From contig JAODBC010000022.1 in NCBI GenBank assembly GCA_025463765.1, positions 28,983-92,982 of the forward strand: 64,000 nt of DNA, in the 5' to 3' direction. The notes below the pieces were generated by a model that saw nothing but the letters and a program-made list of their open reading frames with translations, was not told where the DNA came from and did not search any database. The translations under genes and the position numbers were made by a program. Positions 8,687-15,704 of the stretch are shown here, in pieces (within the stretch, counting starts at the first letter, position 1; each line of letters begins with the position of its first letter). This DNA comes from Subtercola sp. (GTDB taxonomy: Bacteria; Actinomycetota; Actinomycetes; Actinomycetales; Microbacteriaceae).

Positions 8687-9145
8687 ATGGCCATTGATCT
8701 CGAAGCCCTCGGGCGCGCCGTGAAGGTCGCCCAGTACCGTCACCACCGGGCGATGGATGCTCGGCTCTCCTCCGTCGGAACCACCCTGGTGCAGTGGGAC
8801 GCCCTGCGGGCCATAGGTCGCGCTCCCGGCGCCTCGGCGCACGATCTCGCGCTGACCACGTTTCAAAGCGACCAGTCGTTCGGCACCCTCGCCACGCGGC
8901 TCGTCTCTCAGGGGCTCATCGAGCGGGTGCCCGGTCGCGGGCGGCGCATCGAGCACCACCTCACAGACGCGGGGCGCGCCTTGCTCGCCGCCGGCGCCTC
9001 GGTCGCAGACGGCATGCTCGCCCAGTCGTTCGTGCCCCTCACCGAGCCCGAGCGCGCGACCCTGCTCGACCTGCTCGGCCGCCTCACGCCCGACACCTTC
9101 TCCGGTGCCGCAATCGAATCGTCGAAAAAGCCCGAAAAGTCGTGA
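8687..9145 (+). CDS. MarR-family transcriptional regulator
   Basis: A 152-residue winged-helix protein. The MarR core covers about residues 35-105, with the recognition helix around SAHDLALTTFQSDQSFGTLA, the segment RLVSQGLIERVPGRGRRIEH before and into the wing, and a C-terminal dimerisation helix. It is divergent from an alpha/beta hydrolase and probably controls it and itself. The start follows a -10-like TAGCGT by six bases without a ribosome-binding site. Its 3' end is built into a hairpin: the last codons form the left arm of a likely terminator. Confidence 0.85.
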   Translation: MAIDLEALGRAVKVAQYRHHRAMDARLSSVGTTLVQWDALRAIGRAPGASAHDLALTTFQSDQSFGTLATRLVSQGLIERVPGRGRRIEHHLTDAGRALLAAGASVADGMLAQSFVPLTEPERATLLDLLGRLTPDTFSGAAIESSKKPEKS

Positions 9146-9162
9146 TTTTCGGGGCCTTTTCG
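9123..9162 (+). terminator. Terminator hairpin overlapping the MarR stop codon
   Basis: Left arm CGAAAAAGCCCGAAAA (9123-9138), seven-base loop containing the stop codon, right arm TTTTCGGGGCCTTTTCG (9146-9162). The stem is slightly imperfect. It could serve both the MarR gene and the convergent aldolase gene. Confidence 0.55.
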
Positions 9163-9191
9163 AAAAGTCGATATGGGCAAACGGGAGGAGG

Positions 9192-10163
9192 TCAGCGGGC
9201 GGCGGTGTAGAGGTCCGCGAAGTGGGTGAAGGCGGCGGCGACGCGGTCGACGAGTTCGTGGGGGCCGATCAGGTCGGCGAGGTGGGCGGCCAAGGGTGCC
9301 TCCCAGATGCTGCGCCCGATAGCGAAGCCGCGAAAGCCGTCGACGCCGGCGGCGACACTCAGCCAGTGGTCGAGCCGGTCGGCGGGGGCATCGCGGCCGA
9401 GCACGATGCACGAAACGGATGCCCGATCATCCTGCCTGGCCGTCGCGACGATCTGCTCGGCGGCTTCGCGGGTCTCGAGGCCCTCGATCTTCCAGATGTC
9501 GGGTTCGACGCCCGCCCTCTGAAGCTCGGTCATCACTTGGGTCGTCAGAGCAGGGCGCACGTCGCGGTCGTAGCGCAGGGCATTCTGGTCTACCGCGGCG
9601 AGCTGCGCCGGGGTGGCAGGAATGAGCAGCTCGATGAGAAAAGTGCGCCCCGACTCGCGTAAGACCTGACCGACGGCCGCGAGGTGAGCCATCTGCAGAG
9701 CCCGGTCGCTCGCGGCGAACTCGGGGTTGTCGCGCACGAGAACTTTGACCTGTTCAGGGTCGAAGGTCTCGACGTGCGTGAGCCACTCGGTTGTGGTGAA
9801 GTCGCCGTATTCGAGAGTGAAGAAGTCTTGACCGCTTTTCTCGATGGGCATGGCGAGGTCGATTCCGGCGGACTTCGCCTTTTCGGCGACGGATGTTCCG
9901 TACCGCTCATCGACGAGAACCCCGACGGTCGACGCATCGATGCCGCGCGAGACCGCCTCGAGCAGTCCCTCGAAGATGAGCGTCTTGCCGGCGCTGATCT
10001 GTTCGATCTGAGCCGGGGTCGGAGCGCCGTCGATGCCGTAGACGTGCTTCGCGAGGGAGTCGCGGTGATCCATGGCGAGCAGAAGCAGCAGCGGCTCGCC
10101 GTCGTTGCTGGCGGGGACGACTGGGCCGTCGGCGTGGATGATCGGAATGCCACTATCGCTCAT
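9192..10163 (-). CDS. DUF2090 domain protein, aldolase-like TIM barrel
   Basis: About 323 residues matching the DUF2090 family, which forms the C-terminal domain of some IolC proteins and is predicted to be a class I-type (beta/alpha)8 aldolase acting on 2-deoxy-5-keto-gluconate 6-phosphate. Visible barrel motifs are LLLLAMDHRDSL near the N-terminus, VGVLVDERYG, KVLVRDNPE, and PDIWKIEGLE, with the Lys in WKIEG a candidate Schiff-base lysine. GRDA and FRGFAIGRSIW follow near the end. No IolC kinase domain or other iol gene is present, so the physiological substrate is open. The start at 10163 is chosen for its GGAGCG ribosome-binding site; a GTG lies four codons upstream. Confidence 0.75.
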   Translation of the reverse strand: MSDSGIPIIHADGPVVPASNDGEPLLLLLAMDHRDSLAKHVYGIDGAPTPAQIEQISAGKTLIFEGLLEAVSRGIDASTVGVLVDERYGTSVAEKAKSAGIDLAMPIEKSGQDFFTLEYGDFTTTEWLTHVETFDPEQVKVLVRDNPEFAASDRALQMAHLAAVGQVLRESGRTFLIELLIPATPAQLAAVDQNALRYDRDVRPALTTQVMTELQRAGVEPDIWKIEGLETREAAEQIVATARQDDRASVSCIVLGRDAPADRLDHWLSVAAGVDGFRGFAIGRSIWEAPLAAHLADLIGPHELVDRVAAAFTHFADLYTAAR

Positions 10164-10214
10164 GATTCGCTCCACGTGATCGGGTACCTTTCGACCGTAC
10201 GACTCCGCGACGAT

Positions 10215-11105
10215 TTAGCCTAGGGGGCGGTCGAGATTTGACACCAGGCTCCGATCGAGAAAGTCGAGGATGAGCGCCGACTCGGTTTCGAGCTGGGATT
10301 CGAGCAGAAAGTGTCCGCCGTCGAGCAGGTGAATCTCGGCGTTCGGTAGATCGCGCCGAAACGCCTCCGCGCCGGCAGGTACGAAGACTTTGTCGTTTTT
10401 TCCCCACACGATGAGCGCCGCGACCTGGCTGTCGCGAAAGTACTGCTGCACCCTCGGGTACAGCTCGACGTTGGTGTGGTAGTCAGCGAACAGCATCAGC
10501 GCCACCTCGGTATTGCCCGGGCGCTGCAGGTTCGCGTAGTCGCTCTGCCAGGTGTCGGGGCTGATCGTCGTCGGGTCGGCGGCGCCGGCCAGGTATTGCT
10601 CGCGCAGGGATTCCGGCGTCAGGGCTGCTCGCAGGGGGGTCGCGTTCTCGGCGGTCGGGTTGGCGGTGTATTTCGCGACGTCGGGCCAGAAGATCTCGCC
10701 GAATCCCTCGGTATAGGCGTTGCCGTTCTGGCTGATGAGGGCGGTGATGCGTTCGGGGTGGGCGAGAGCGAGTCGCCAGGCGACGGGTGCTCCGTAGTCT
10801 TGCGCGTAGACCGCGTACCGGTCGAGGCCGAGTAGCTCCGTCAGCTGGTCGACGACGCCCGCCAGCGCGTCGAAGCTGTAGGCGAACTCGTCGACGCTGG
10901 GGGAGTCGGAGTGGCCGAAACCGAGGTAGTCGGGCGCGACCACGTGGTACCGGTCGGCGAGCAGCGGAATCAGCTCGCGGAACATGAACGAACTCGCCGG
11001 TGCGCCGTGCAGCAGAAGAACGGTGGGCGATGCGGGGTCGCCCGCCTCGCGGTAGAAGACCTGATGGCCGTCGACAGAGACGGTGTGGTAGCTCACGTGA
11101 GTCAC
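10215..11105 (-). CDS. Haloalkane-dehalogenase/epoxide-hydrolase-like alpha/beta hydrolase
   Basis: A 296-residue alpha/beta hydrolase. HGAPASSFMF supplies the oxyanion region. The nucleophile position in VYAQDYGAP is Asp, not Ser, as in haloalkane dehalogenases and epoxide hydrolases. The acid lies in VWGKNDKVF and the His in LDGGHFLLE. An Asp nucleophile excludes a simple serine esterase; the exact substrate cannot be read. The GTG start has AAAGGGAG upstream. It is divergent from a CGNR zinc-finger gene that probably regulates it. Confidence 0.82.
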   Translation of the reverse strand: MTHVSYHTVSVDGHQVFYREAGDPASPTVLLLHGAPASSFMFRELIPLLADRYHVVAPDYLGFGHSDSPSVDEFAYSFDALAGVVDQLTELLGLDRYAVYAQDYGAPVAWRLALAHPERITALISQNGNAYTEGFGEIFWPDVAKYTANPTAENATPLRAALTPESLREQYLAGAADPTTISPDTWQSDYANLQRPGNTEVALMLFADYHTNVELYPRVQQYFRDSQVAALIVWGKNDKVFVPAGAEAFRRDLPNAEIHLLDGGHFLLESQLETESALILDFLDRSLVSNLDRPLG

Positions 11106-11130
11106 AGTAACTCCCTTTCATTGTTTTGCT

Positions 11131-11177
11131 GGTTAGTCACCATCTAAACCGCTCTAACTGACAAAAGCAAGTAAGCT
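11131..11177. promoter_or_regulatory. Divergent regulatory region of hydrolase and CGNR gene
   Basis: An inverted pair GTTAG (11132-11136)/CTAAC (11154-11158) lies between the two divergent starts. TAAGCT (11172-11177) lies six bases before the ATG of the CGNR gene, again the leaderless spacing. Binding by the CGNR protein is inferred. Confidence 0.4.
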
Positions 11178-11183
11178 GGTTAC

Positions 11184-11720
11184 ATGAAGTGGATGAACGA
11201 CTCGACAGCCGCTGACGAAGATCTGCTGCTGGCGCTGCTGAACACGACTCCCGTCGTCGATGGTGAGCCGACAGATGTGTTGGCAGACCGATTCGCAAAT
11301 GGGTCGGCTGATGCTGGCGCGGGCGAGCTGCGCGAGCTGCGTGAACTCCGCGAGCTGCGTGAGCTGCGCGACGAGCTGCAGGCCGTGGTTCGCGGCGAGA
11401 CCGGCGCCGAGCACGTCAACGCGCGACTGGCCGACGTGAAACTCGTTCCGGCGATCGACTCGTCGGGCGCGGTTCGCTGGCGGCTCGACGGCTCGGGCGA
11501 TGCCCTTGTGGGCCGTGCGCTGCTGGGCTGGCTGGCCGTCGTCGAGAAGGGGTCGTCACGGCTGCGGCCGTGCGCCAACGACGAGTGTCAGCTCTTTCTG
11601 CTCGACCGCAGCAAGTCGAACACCGCCCGCTGGTGCTCCATGGCGACCTGTGGCAATCGGCTCAAAGCACGTCGGCACCAGGCTCGTGTGCAGGGTGCGC
11701 CCGCGGCCGCGGGGTCATAA
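11184..11720 (+). CDS. CGNR zinc-finger (ABATE-type) probable regulator
   Basis: A 178-residue protein. The C-terminal 45 residues form the CGNR zinc finger: RPCANDECQLFLLDRS, then RWCSMATCGNRLKARRH, giving four cysteines for one zinc. The N-terminal ABATE-like domain is shorter than usual. A 9-bp tandem repeat (11325-11369, five copies, Glu-Leu-Arg repeats from residue 48) forms a charged helix. Family members are stress-response or catabolic regulators and are often next to hydrolases or efflux genes; here the divergent neighbour is the dehalogenase-like hydrolase. Its 3' end overlaps the convergent LtrA gene by six bases. Confidence 0.8.
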   Translation: MKWMNDSTAADEDLLLALLNTTPVVDGEPTDVLADRFANGSADAGAGELRELRELRELRELRDELQAVVRGETGAEHVNARLADVKLVPAIDSSGAVRWRLDGSGDALVGRALLGWLAVVEKGSSRLRPCANDECQLFLLDRSKSNTARWCSMATCGNRLKARRHQARVQGAPAAAGS

Positions 11721-12908
11721 CGACGACGGCGCAGCCTCAAACGCAGGGTGCCGCACCCGCGGCCGCCCGGCGACCACGAGCGTCGCGACGATCACGATCA
11801 GCAGCACCGAGGTCGCCACCTCAGGCCACGGCAGAATGGCGCTGAGGGCGATCAGCGCCCCGCAGATCGGAACGATGGTGTTCGCCGCCGCGCTCGCGGC
11901 CCGCCGAATTGCCAGTGCCCACACCGCCAGCACGAAAACCGCCACCGGCACTGTCAGGGTCGCGGCGGCCTCGAAGGCTGGCAGCTCGGTCTCGCCAGAA
12001 TGCAGCGATACCGCCACTTCGATGCCCGCCGACACTGCCCCGGCTGCGGCGAAGATGAGGTAGTGGGTGTATCCGGTGGTGAGCGACTGCCGCAGATTCG
12101 CGAAGTTGTCGTGCTGCGGTACGGCGAAGTAGATCCACCACATGCCGGCGGTGATGATGAGGCCGCACGCCGCCAAGAGGGCGAGTGGCAGAACGTGGTC
12201 GGCATCCTGCAGCCCGTCGATGATGGCGTTGGCCGATCCGAGCAGCCCTTCGCCGAGCACGACGAGGGTGAAGAGCCCGTAGCGTTCGGCGATGTGGTGG
12301 TTGTGCCAGGGGGTGACGTTCTTCTGCTCGGCCCAGATGGGCACGAGCACCTCGCACAGGGCGAGCACGATGAAGCTCAGGACTCCGAGTGACTCCGGTA
12401 GCAGCAGGCGCAGCACCCAGGCGAGCTGCACCACGGTGATGGCGCCGGCGTAACGCAGGGCGGTCGTGCGGTATTCGGGCGAGTTCACGGCCACGCGAAT
12501 CCACTGGCTCACCATGGCGAGCCGCATGATCACGTAGCCGAAGGTCACCGCGGTGAAATCGCCGTTCTGCATGGCGCCTGCGACGCCGGCGGCCAGAACG
12601 AGCACGCCGGCCATCTGAACGATGGTGGTGACGCGGTACAGCCAATCGTCGTTGTCGAAGGCGGTGGCGAACCAGGTGAAGTTCATCCAGGCCCACCAGA
12701 TGGCGAAGAACACCATCAGGTAGGCGCCCACCCCGGATGCGACGTGCCCCTCGACCTCAAGATGGTGCAGGGTTGTCGCCGCGGCCGACACCGCGATCAC
12801 GAATACCAGGTCGAAGAAGAGCTCGAGGCTCGAGGCGACGCGGTGCCTCTCGCCCTTGTTGCGCGGTCGTATCGGTAGCAGGTCGAGGCGGTTCAGGATG
12901 CTCGGCAT
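11715..12908 (-). CDS. ltrA: Low temperature requirement protein A (LtrA) family membrane protein
   Basis: A 397-residue polytopic protein of the LtrA family. The family signature is visible at the N-terminus: RHRVASSLELFFDLVFVIAV (about residues 21-40), followed by WWAWMNFTWFATAFDNDDW. HNHHIAERYGLFTLVVLGEGLLG near residue 200 is the other conserved block. I estimate 11-12 membrane helices. LtrA was first linked to growth of Listeria at low temperature; the molecular function is unknown. No operon partner is evident. Confidence 0.9.
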   Translation of the reverse strand: MPSILNRLDLLPIRPRNKGERHRVASSLELFFDLVFVIAVSAAATTLHHLEVEGHVASGVGAYLMVFFAIWWAWMNFTWFATAFDNDDWLYRVTTIVQMAGVLVLAAGVAGAMQNGDFTAVTFGYVIMRLAMVSQWIRVAVNSPEYRTTALRYAGAITVVQLAWVLRLLLPESLGVLSFIVLALCEVLVPIWAEQKNVTPWHNHHIAERYGLFTLVVLGEGLLGSANAIIDGLQDADHVLPLALLAACGLIITAGMWWIYFAVPQHDNFANLRQSLTTGYTHYLIFAAAGAVSAGIEVAVSLHSGETELPAFEAAATLTVPVAVFVLAVWALAIRRAASAAANTIVPICGALIALSAILPWPEVATSVLLIVIVATLVVAGRPRVRHPAFEAAPSSL

Positions 12909-12927
12909 GCTCCATTCTCTTATGAAC

Positions 12928-12975
12928 GTGCCCGTGCCCGTGCCCGTGCCGGTGCCCGTGCCCGTGCCTATGCCC
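12928..12975. repeat. GTGCCC hexanucleotide microsatellite
   Basis: Eight head-to-tail copies of GTGCCC with two single-base changes. They lie in the intergenic space 20 bases upstream of the LtrA start codon on the opposite strand. Read as protein it gives Val-Pro repeats, but there is no credible gene. Its position in the 5' flank of the LtrA gene means copy-number change could affect that promoter; this is inference. Confidence 0.7.
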
Positions 12976-13096
12976 GTTTGCCCCCGGTCACGCCGTGGCG
13001 GGTCACGCGCCGGCGTGCGATCGTTTTTGCGAGGGTGTGTGATGCTCGACGCTGAGGAGCGCTTCGGCTGCGGGAGTCTGGTCGCCGGCGTCAGGC

Positions 13097-13573
13097 TCAG
13101 GCGTCGAGGCGGGCCGCCACGTCAGCGGGGAAGCCGCCGGTGGAGATGGGGGACCAGCGGGTCGGGGTGAGGCGAATGAGCGACTTGTTCTGCAGCGCCA
13201 TGGCCTGGCGGTACTCAGCCCAGTCGGGATGCTCGCCGGAAATGCTTCGGAAGTAGTCGACGAGGGCATCCTCAGCCGCCGGCATGGCGAGCACCTCGGC
13301 GTCGCCGTCGAGCTGGATCCAAGCGCCGTTCCACTCGTCCGAGAGCACCACGACGCTGGTGCGCGGGTCGCGTTCAGCGTTGCGGGTTTTGGCGCGGCCC
13401 GGATAGGTGGCGATGACGATGCGGCCGTCGCCGTCGACGCCGCCGGTGACGGGGGAGATCTGCGGGCGCCCGTCGCGGCGGGTGGTGGCCAGCAGCATAT
13501 GGTGGCGAGGCCGCACGAAGACGAGCATCCCCTCGCGGTCGACGCGGGTGTCGGTTGCAATAGTTCTAGCCAT
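13097..13573 (-). CDS. PPOX-class, probably F420-dependent, flavin-fold oxidoreductase
   Basis: About 158 residues of the split-barrel flavin-binding fold (TIGR03618/Rv1155-like). LVFVRPRHHMLLATTRRDGRPQI-type N-terminal strands, PVTGGVDGDGRIVI, and RAKTRNAERDPRTSVVVL follow the order expected of PPOX-class F420-dependent reductases. YRQAMALQNKSLIRLTPTRW closes the domain. These enzymes use F420H2 or FMN to reduce conjugated small molecules. An ATG at 13573 gives the normal N-terminus; an in-frame upstream extension is Arg-rich and rejected. It is 31 bases downstream of the DUF3533-like gene on the same strand. Confidence 0.8.
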   Translation of the reverse strand: MARTIATDTRVDREGMLVFVRPRHHMLLATTRRDGRPQISPVTGGVDGDGRIVIATYPGRAKTRNAERDPRTSVVVLSDEWNGAWIQLDGDAEVLAMPAAEDALVDYFRSISGEHPDWAEYRQAMALQNKSLIRLTPTRWSPISTGGFPADVAARLDA

Positions 13574-13604
13574 GCTTCGACGGTACGCCACCCCGCGGCG
13601 GGCG

Positions 13605-14828
13605 CTACCCGGCGAGGGCAGACGCCGACTCGACGTGGTGGGCATGGGCGGCCTCGTGCGGAGCATCCACTTCGACCGGCAGGCTGCGAATTACGCGCTG
13701 GTTACGAAAGTGGCCCGCCACCATGCCGACGACGCCGAGGATCGTCCAGCCGGCCAGCACCAGCCACGGGAAAACCGTGCTCGCGTCGGGAAAGTACGAA
13801 AGGTCGCGGATGAGCGTGGCCGACGCCCCCGGAACGAACCACTGCCCGACGGCGCCCCACGGCGCGACCGTGAACTGCAACGGCTGCGCGGCCGACGACA
13901 GCGGGTTGCCGATCAGCATCGTGAGCGCCGACCCGACCGCGATGCCGCCCCGGCCGAGCAACGCGTTGGCGCCGACGACGAATGAGGAGGTAGCGGCCAT
14001 GGCGAGCATGACGGCGAGAGCGTTGATGATGAACGAGCCCTGCAGAATGCCGAACAGAGGCTGCATGACGACGGTCACGCTGATCCCTGCGACGACGGCA
14101 TAGACGAAGACGCTGGTGAGCCGGCGCCAGACGCCGGTGATGAGCAGCGAGATGAGCACTCCGCCGAGGATGCCCCCCAGCACGAGCGGGAAGGCGGCGG
14201 CCGTGAGGCCGAGGCCGCGGGCATCCGTCGACGCCAGTGGCACCACATCGGTGACCGTCACCGTGATGGCGGGTGCGGTGGTGCCGGCGGGAGCCGTGCC
14301 GGCGGCGACGGCAGCTGCGACGGCGGCCTGCGCCGCGGCGTTCGCCTGGGCCTGGATGGGCGTGGCGAGCTGGTTCAGCACCTGGCTCACGGCGGCGCCA
14401 TTCGCCGAAGCGGTGAGGATCTCGGGGCCGGTGGCGACCGTCGCGCTGCCCGCGCTGCCGCTGCCCGTGCTGCCGGTGCCTGCGCTGCCCGTGCCTGCGC
14501 TGCCAGCGCTCGCGTCGCCCAGCACGATGGCTCCATAGACGTCGCGCGTGTTGATGAGGTCGACGGCAGCGGCCCGGTCGGTGACGGCCCTCACGGCGAA
14601 CGCCCCGTCGGCCTGCGTATTCAGCGCATCGGTGACGGCCTCGACCTGCTGCGACGTTCCAGCCACGGCGATCGGAATGTTCTTCACGCTCGACGTGACC
14701 GTGGGCCACACGAAGGCCAGCACGATCAGCGCGACGGCGACCGCGGCACCGACGGCGATGCCGATGGTGCGGCGCCACGCGGTGTGCGGGCGAGTGGATG
14801 CTGGTGGTGCTGTGTTGACGGTGCTCAT
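13605..14828 (-). CDS. YhgE/DUF3533-like membrane protein (ABC-2-like)
   Basis: About 407 residues. A cytosolic N-terminus and one membrane helix (about residues 23-46) come first, then a long extracellular domain with VKNIPIAVAGTSQQVEAVTDAL and YGAIVLGD. A low-complexity Gly/Ser/Thr/Ala stretch follows, then about five membrane helices from residue 210. This architecture is that of YhgE/Pip and DUF3533 proteins, often regulated by adjacent TetR genes. ATG 14828 is chosen because AGGAGC precedes it; a longer frame upstream would run through the divergent TetR gene. Function is unproven; export or membrane homeostasis is a family-based guess. Confidence 0.72.
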   Translation of the reverse strand: MSTVNTAPPASTRPHTAWRRTIGIAVGAAVAVALIVLAFVWPTVTSSVKNIPIAVAGTSQQVEAVTDALNTQADGAFAVRAVTDRAAAVDLINTRDVYGAIVLGDASAGSAGTGSAGTGSTGSGSAGSATVATGPEILTASANGAAVSQVLNQLATPIQAQANAAAQAAVAAAVAAGTAPAGTTAPAITVTVTDVVPLASTDARGLGLTAAAFPLVLGGILGGVLISLLITGVWRRLTSVFVYAVVAGISVTVVMQPLFGILQGSFIINALAVMLAMAATSSFVVGANALLGRGGIAVGSALTMLIGNPLSSAAQPLQFTVAPWGAVGQWFVPGASATLIRDLSYFPDASTVFPWLVLAGWTILGVVGMVAGHFRNQRVIRSLPVEVDAPHEAAHAHHVESASALAG

Positions 14829-14919
14829 GGTTGCTCCTGGTGCTGCCGGTGGTGGGTCGCTGAGGCGTTGCTGCTGTGTCGCTGCTGCGGGGCTGTCGCG
14901 TCCCTGCCACATCGGTAAA

Positions 14920-14987
14920 AAGAATGTTCGTTTTATATTGTGAATGCACCCCGTCGGCTTGTCAAGAACGATCGTTCTTTTTAGAGT
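14920..14987. promoter_or_regulatory. TetR operator pair and leaderless tetR promoter
   Basis: A perfect 16-bp palindrome AAGAACGATCGTTCTT (14964-14979) fills the spacer between TTGTCA (-35, 14959-14964) and TAGAGT (-10, 14982-14987). These are 17 bases apart, and the TetR ATG lies six bases after the -10. A second, degenerate copy AAGAATGTTCGTTTTA (14920-14935, 12 of 16 matching) sits nearer the divergent membrane-protein gene. Joint repression of both genes is inferred. Confidence 0.75.
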
Positions 14988-14993
14988 GGACTC

Positions 14994-15605
14994 ATGCCCA
15001 AGGTCACCGACGAATACCGCGAAGCCCGCCGCCACGAGATCGCTCGTGCTGCGCTGCGCCTCTTCGCGCAAAAGGGCTTTCAAGCCACCTCGATGTCCGA
15101 CATCATCGCCGAGAGCGGCCTCTCGGCCGGCGCGATCTACGGGCACTACAAGAGCAAAGACGAGCTGATTCACAAGGCGATCTCCGACATCGTGCAGTTC
15201 CGGCTCGATGCCGTCGGCTCGCTCGATGCTGCGCAGCCTCTCGACCCGGGTCAGCTCTTGCGCCGGTTCGTGTCGATCATGAGCGACGAAGTCGGTGACC
15301 TCGGGCTGCTGCTGCAGGTGTGGGCGCAGGCGGCGCTCGATCCGACCAGTCGGCAGGCGACCGACAGCATCGGCGCTCATCTGCGCCGCGTCTTCGAGTC
15401 GTTTTTGGCCGATTGGTACGTGCGGGGGCTGGGCCAGGCCGAAGCGGATGCCCGGGGCGATGCCGCACTCTTCGCCCCTTTGTACGTGAGCCTGGTGCAG
15501 GGTTACGTCATCCAGAGCACCATCTTCGAGAGCTTCGACCGCGACGCCTACTTCGCCGCCGCCTCAGCTCTGCAGCCCGCGAGCGCGGTAAACTTGAGTC
15601 GATAA
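14994..15605 (+). CDS. TetR-family transcriptional regulator
   Basis: A 203-residue protein. The N-terminal TetR helix-turn-helix lies at about residues 10-56: RHEIARAALRLFAQKGFQATSM, SDIIAESGLSAGAIYGHYKSK. The C-terminal domain is an all-helical ligand and dimer domain. It is divergent from the YhgE/DUF3533-like gene with two operator palindromes between them. No ribosome-binding site precedes the ATG; the promoter geometry is leaderless. Its stop codon lies inside a degenerate HAIR site of the following gene. Confidence 0.9.
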   Translation: MPKVTDEYREARRHEIARAALRLFAQKGFQATSMSDIIAESGLSAGAIYGHYKSKDELIHKAISDIVQFRLDAVGSLDAAQPLDPGQLLRRFVSIMSDEVGDLGLLLQVWAQAALDPTSRQATDSIGAHLRRVFESFLADWYVRGLGQAEADARGDAALFAPLYVSLVQGYVIQSTIFESFDRDAYFAAASALQPASAVNLSR

Positions 15606-15613
15606 GCCGCAAG
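15593..15613 (+). promoter_or_regulatory. Degenerate second HAIR-like site
   Basis: CTTGAGT (15593-15599), seven bases, then CCGCAAG (15607-15613), matching ACTCAAG at five of seven positions. Spacing is exactly that of HAIR. It overlaps the TetR stop codon and lies 72 bases upstream of the perfect site. Confidence 0.4.
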
Positions 15614-15664
15614 TTCTTCGCTATGAGCGATATCGCGGGAATAACCCACCCTCCCGGGCGTTAA

Positions 15665-15685
15665 CTTGAGTCGAGGGTACTCAAG
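15665..15685 (+). promoter_or_regulatory. HAIR operator for HspR
   Basis: CTTGAGT (15665-15671), seven bases, ACTCAAG (15679-15685). This is an exact match to the HspR-associated inverted repeat consensus CTTGAGT-N7-ACTCAAG known from actinobacterial dnaK and clpB promoters. It ends 19 bases before the start of the Clp gene, so HspR repression with heat-shock induction is expected. hspR itself is not in the window. Confidence 0.85.
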
Positions 15686-15704
15686 TTTCACCCAGGAGGA
15701 CATT

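Noticed and set aside
12856..13170. Val-Pro repeat ORF over the GTGCCC microsatellite
   Set aside because: It arises from reading the hexamer repeat and the ends of two minus-strand genes; no ribosome-binding site and no folded segment.
14829..15380. Upstream extension of the DUF3533-like gene to a longer protein
   Set aside because: The extension would run through the divergent TetR gene and its operators; the ATG at 14828 has a good ribosome-binding site.
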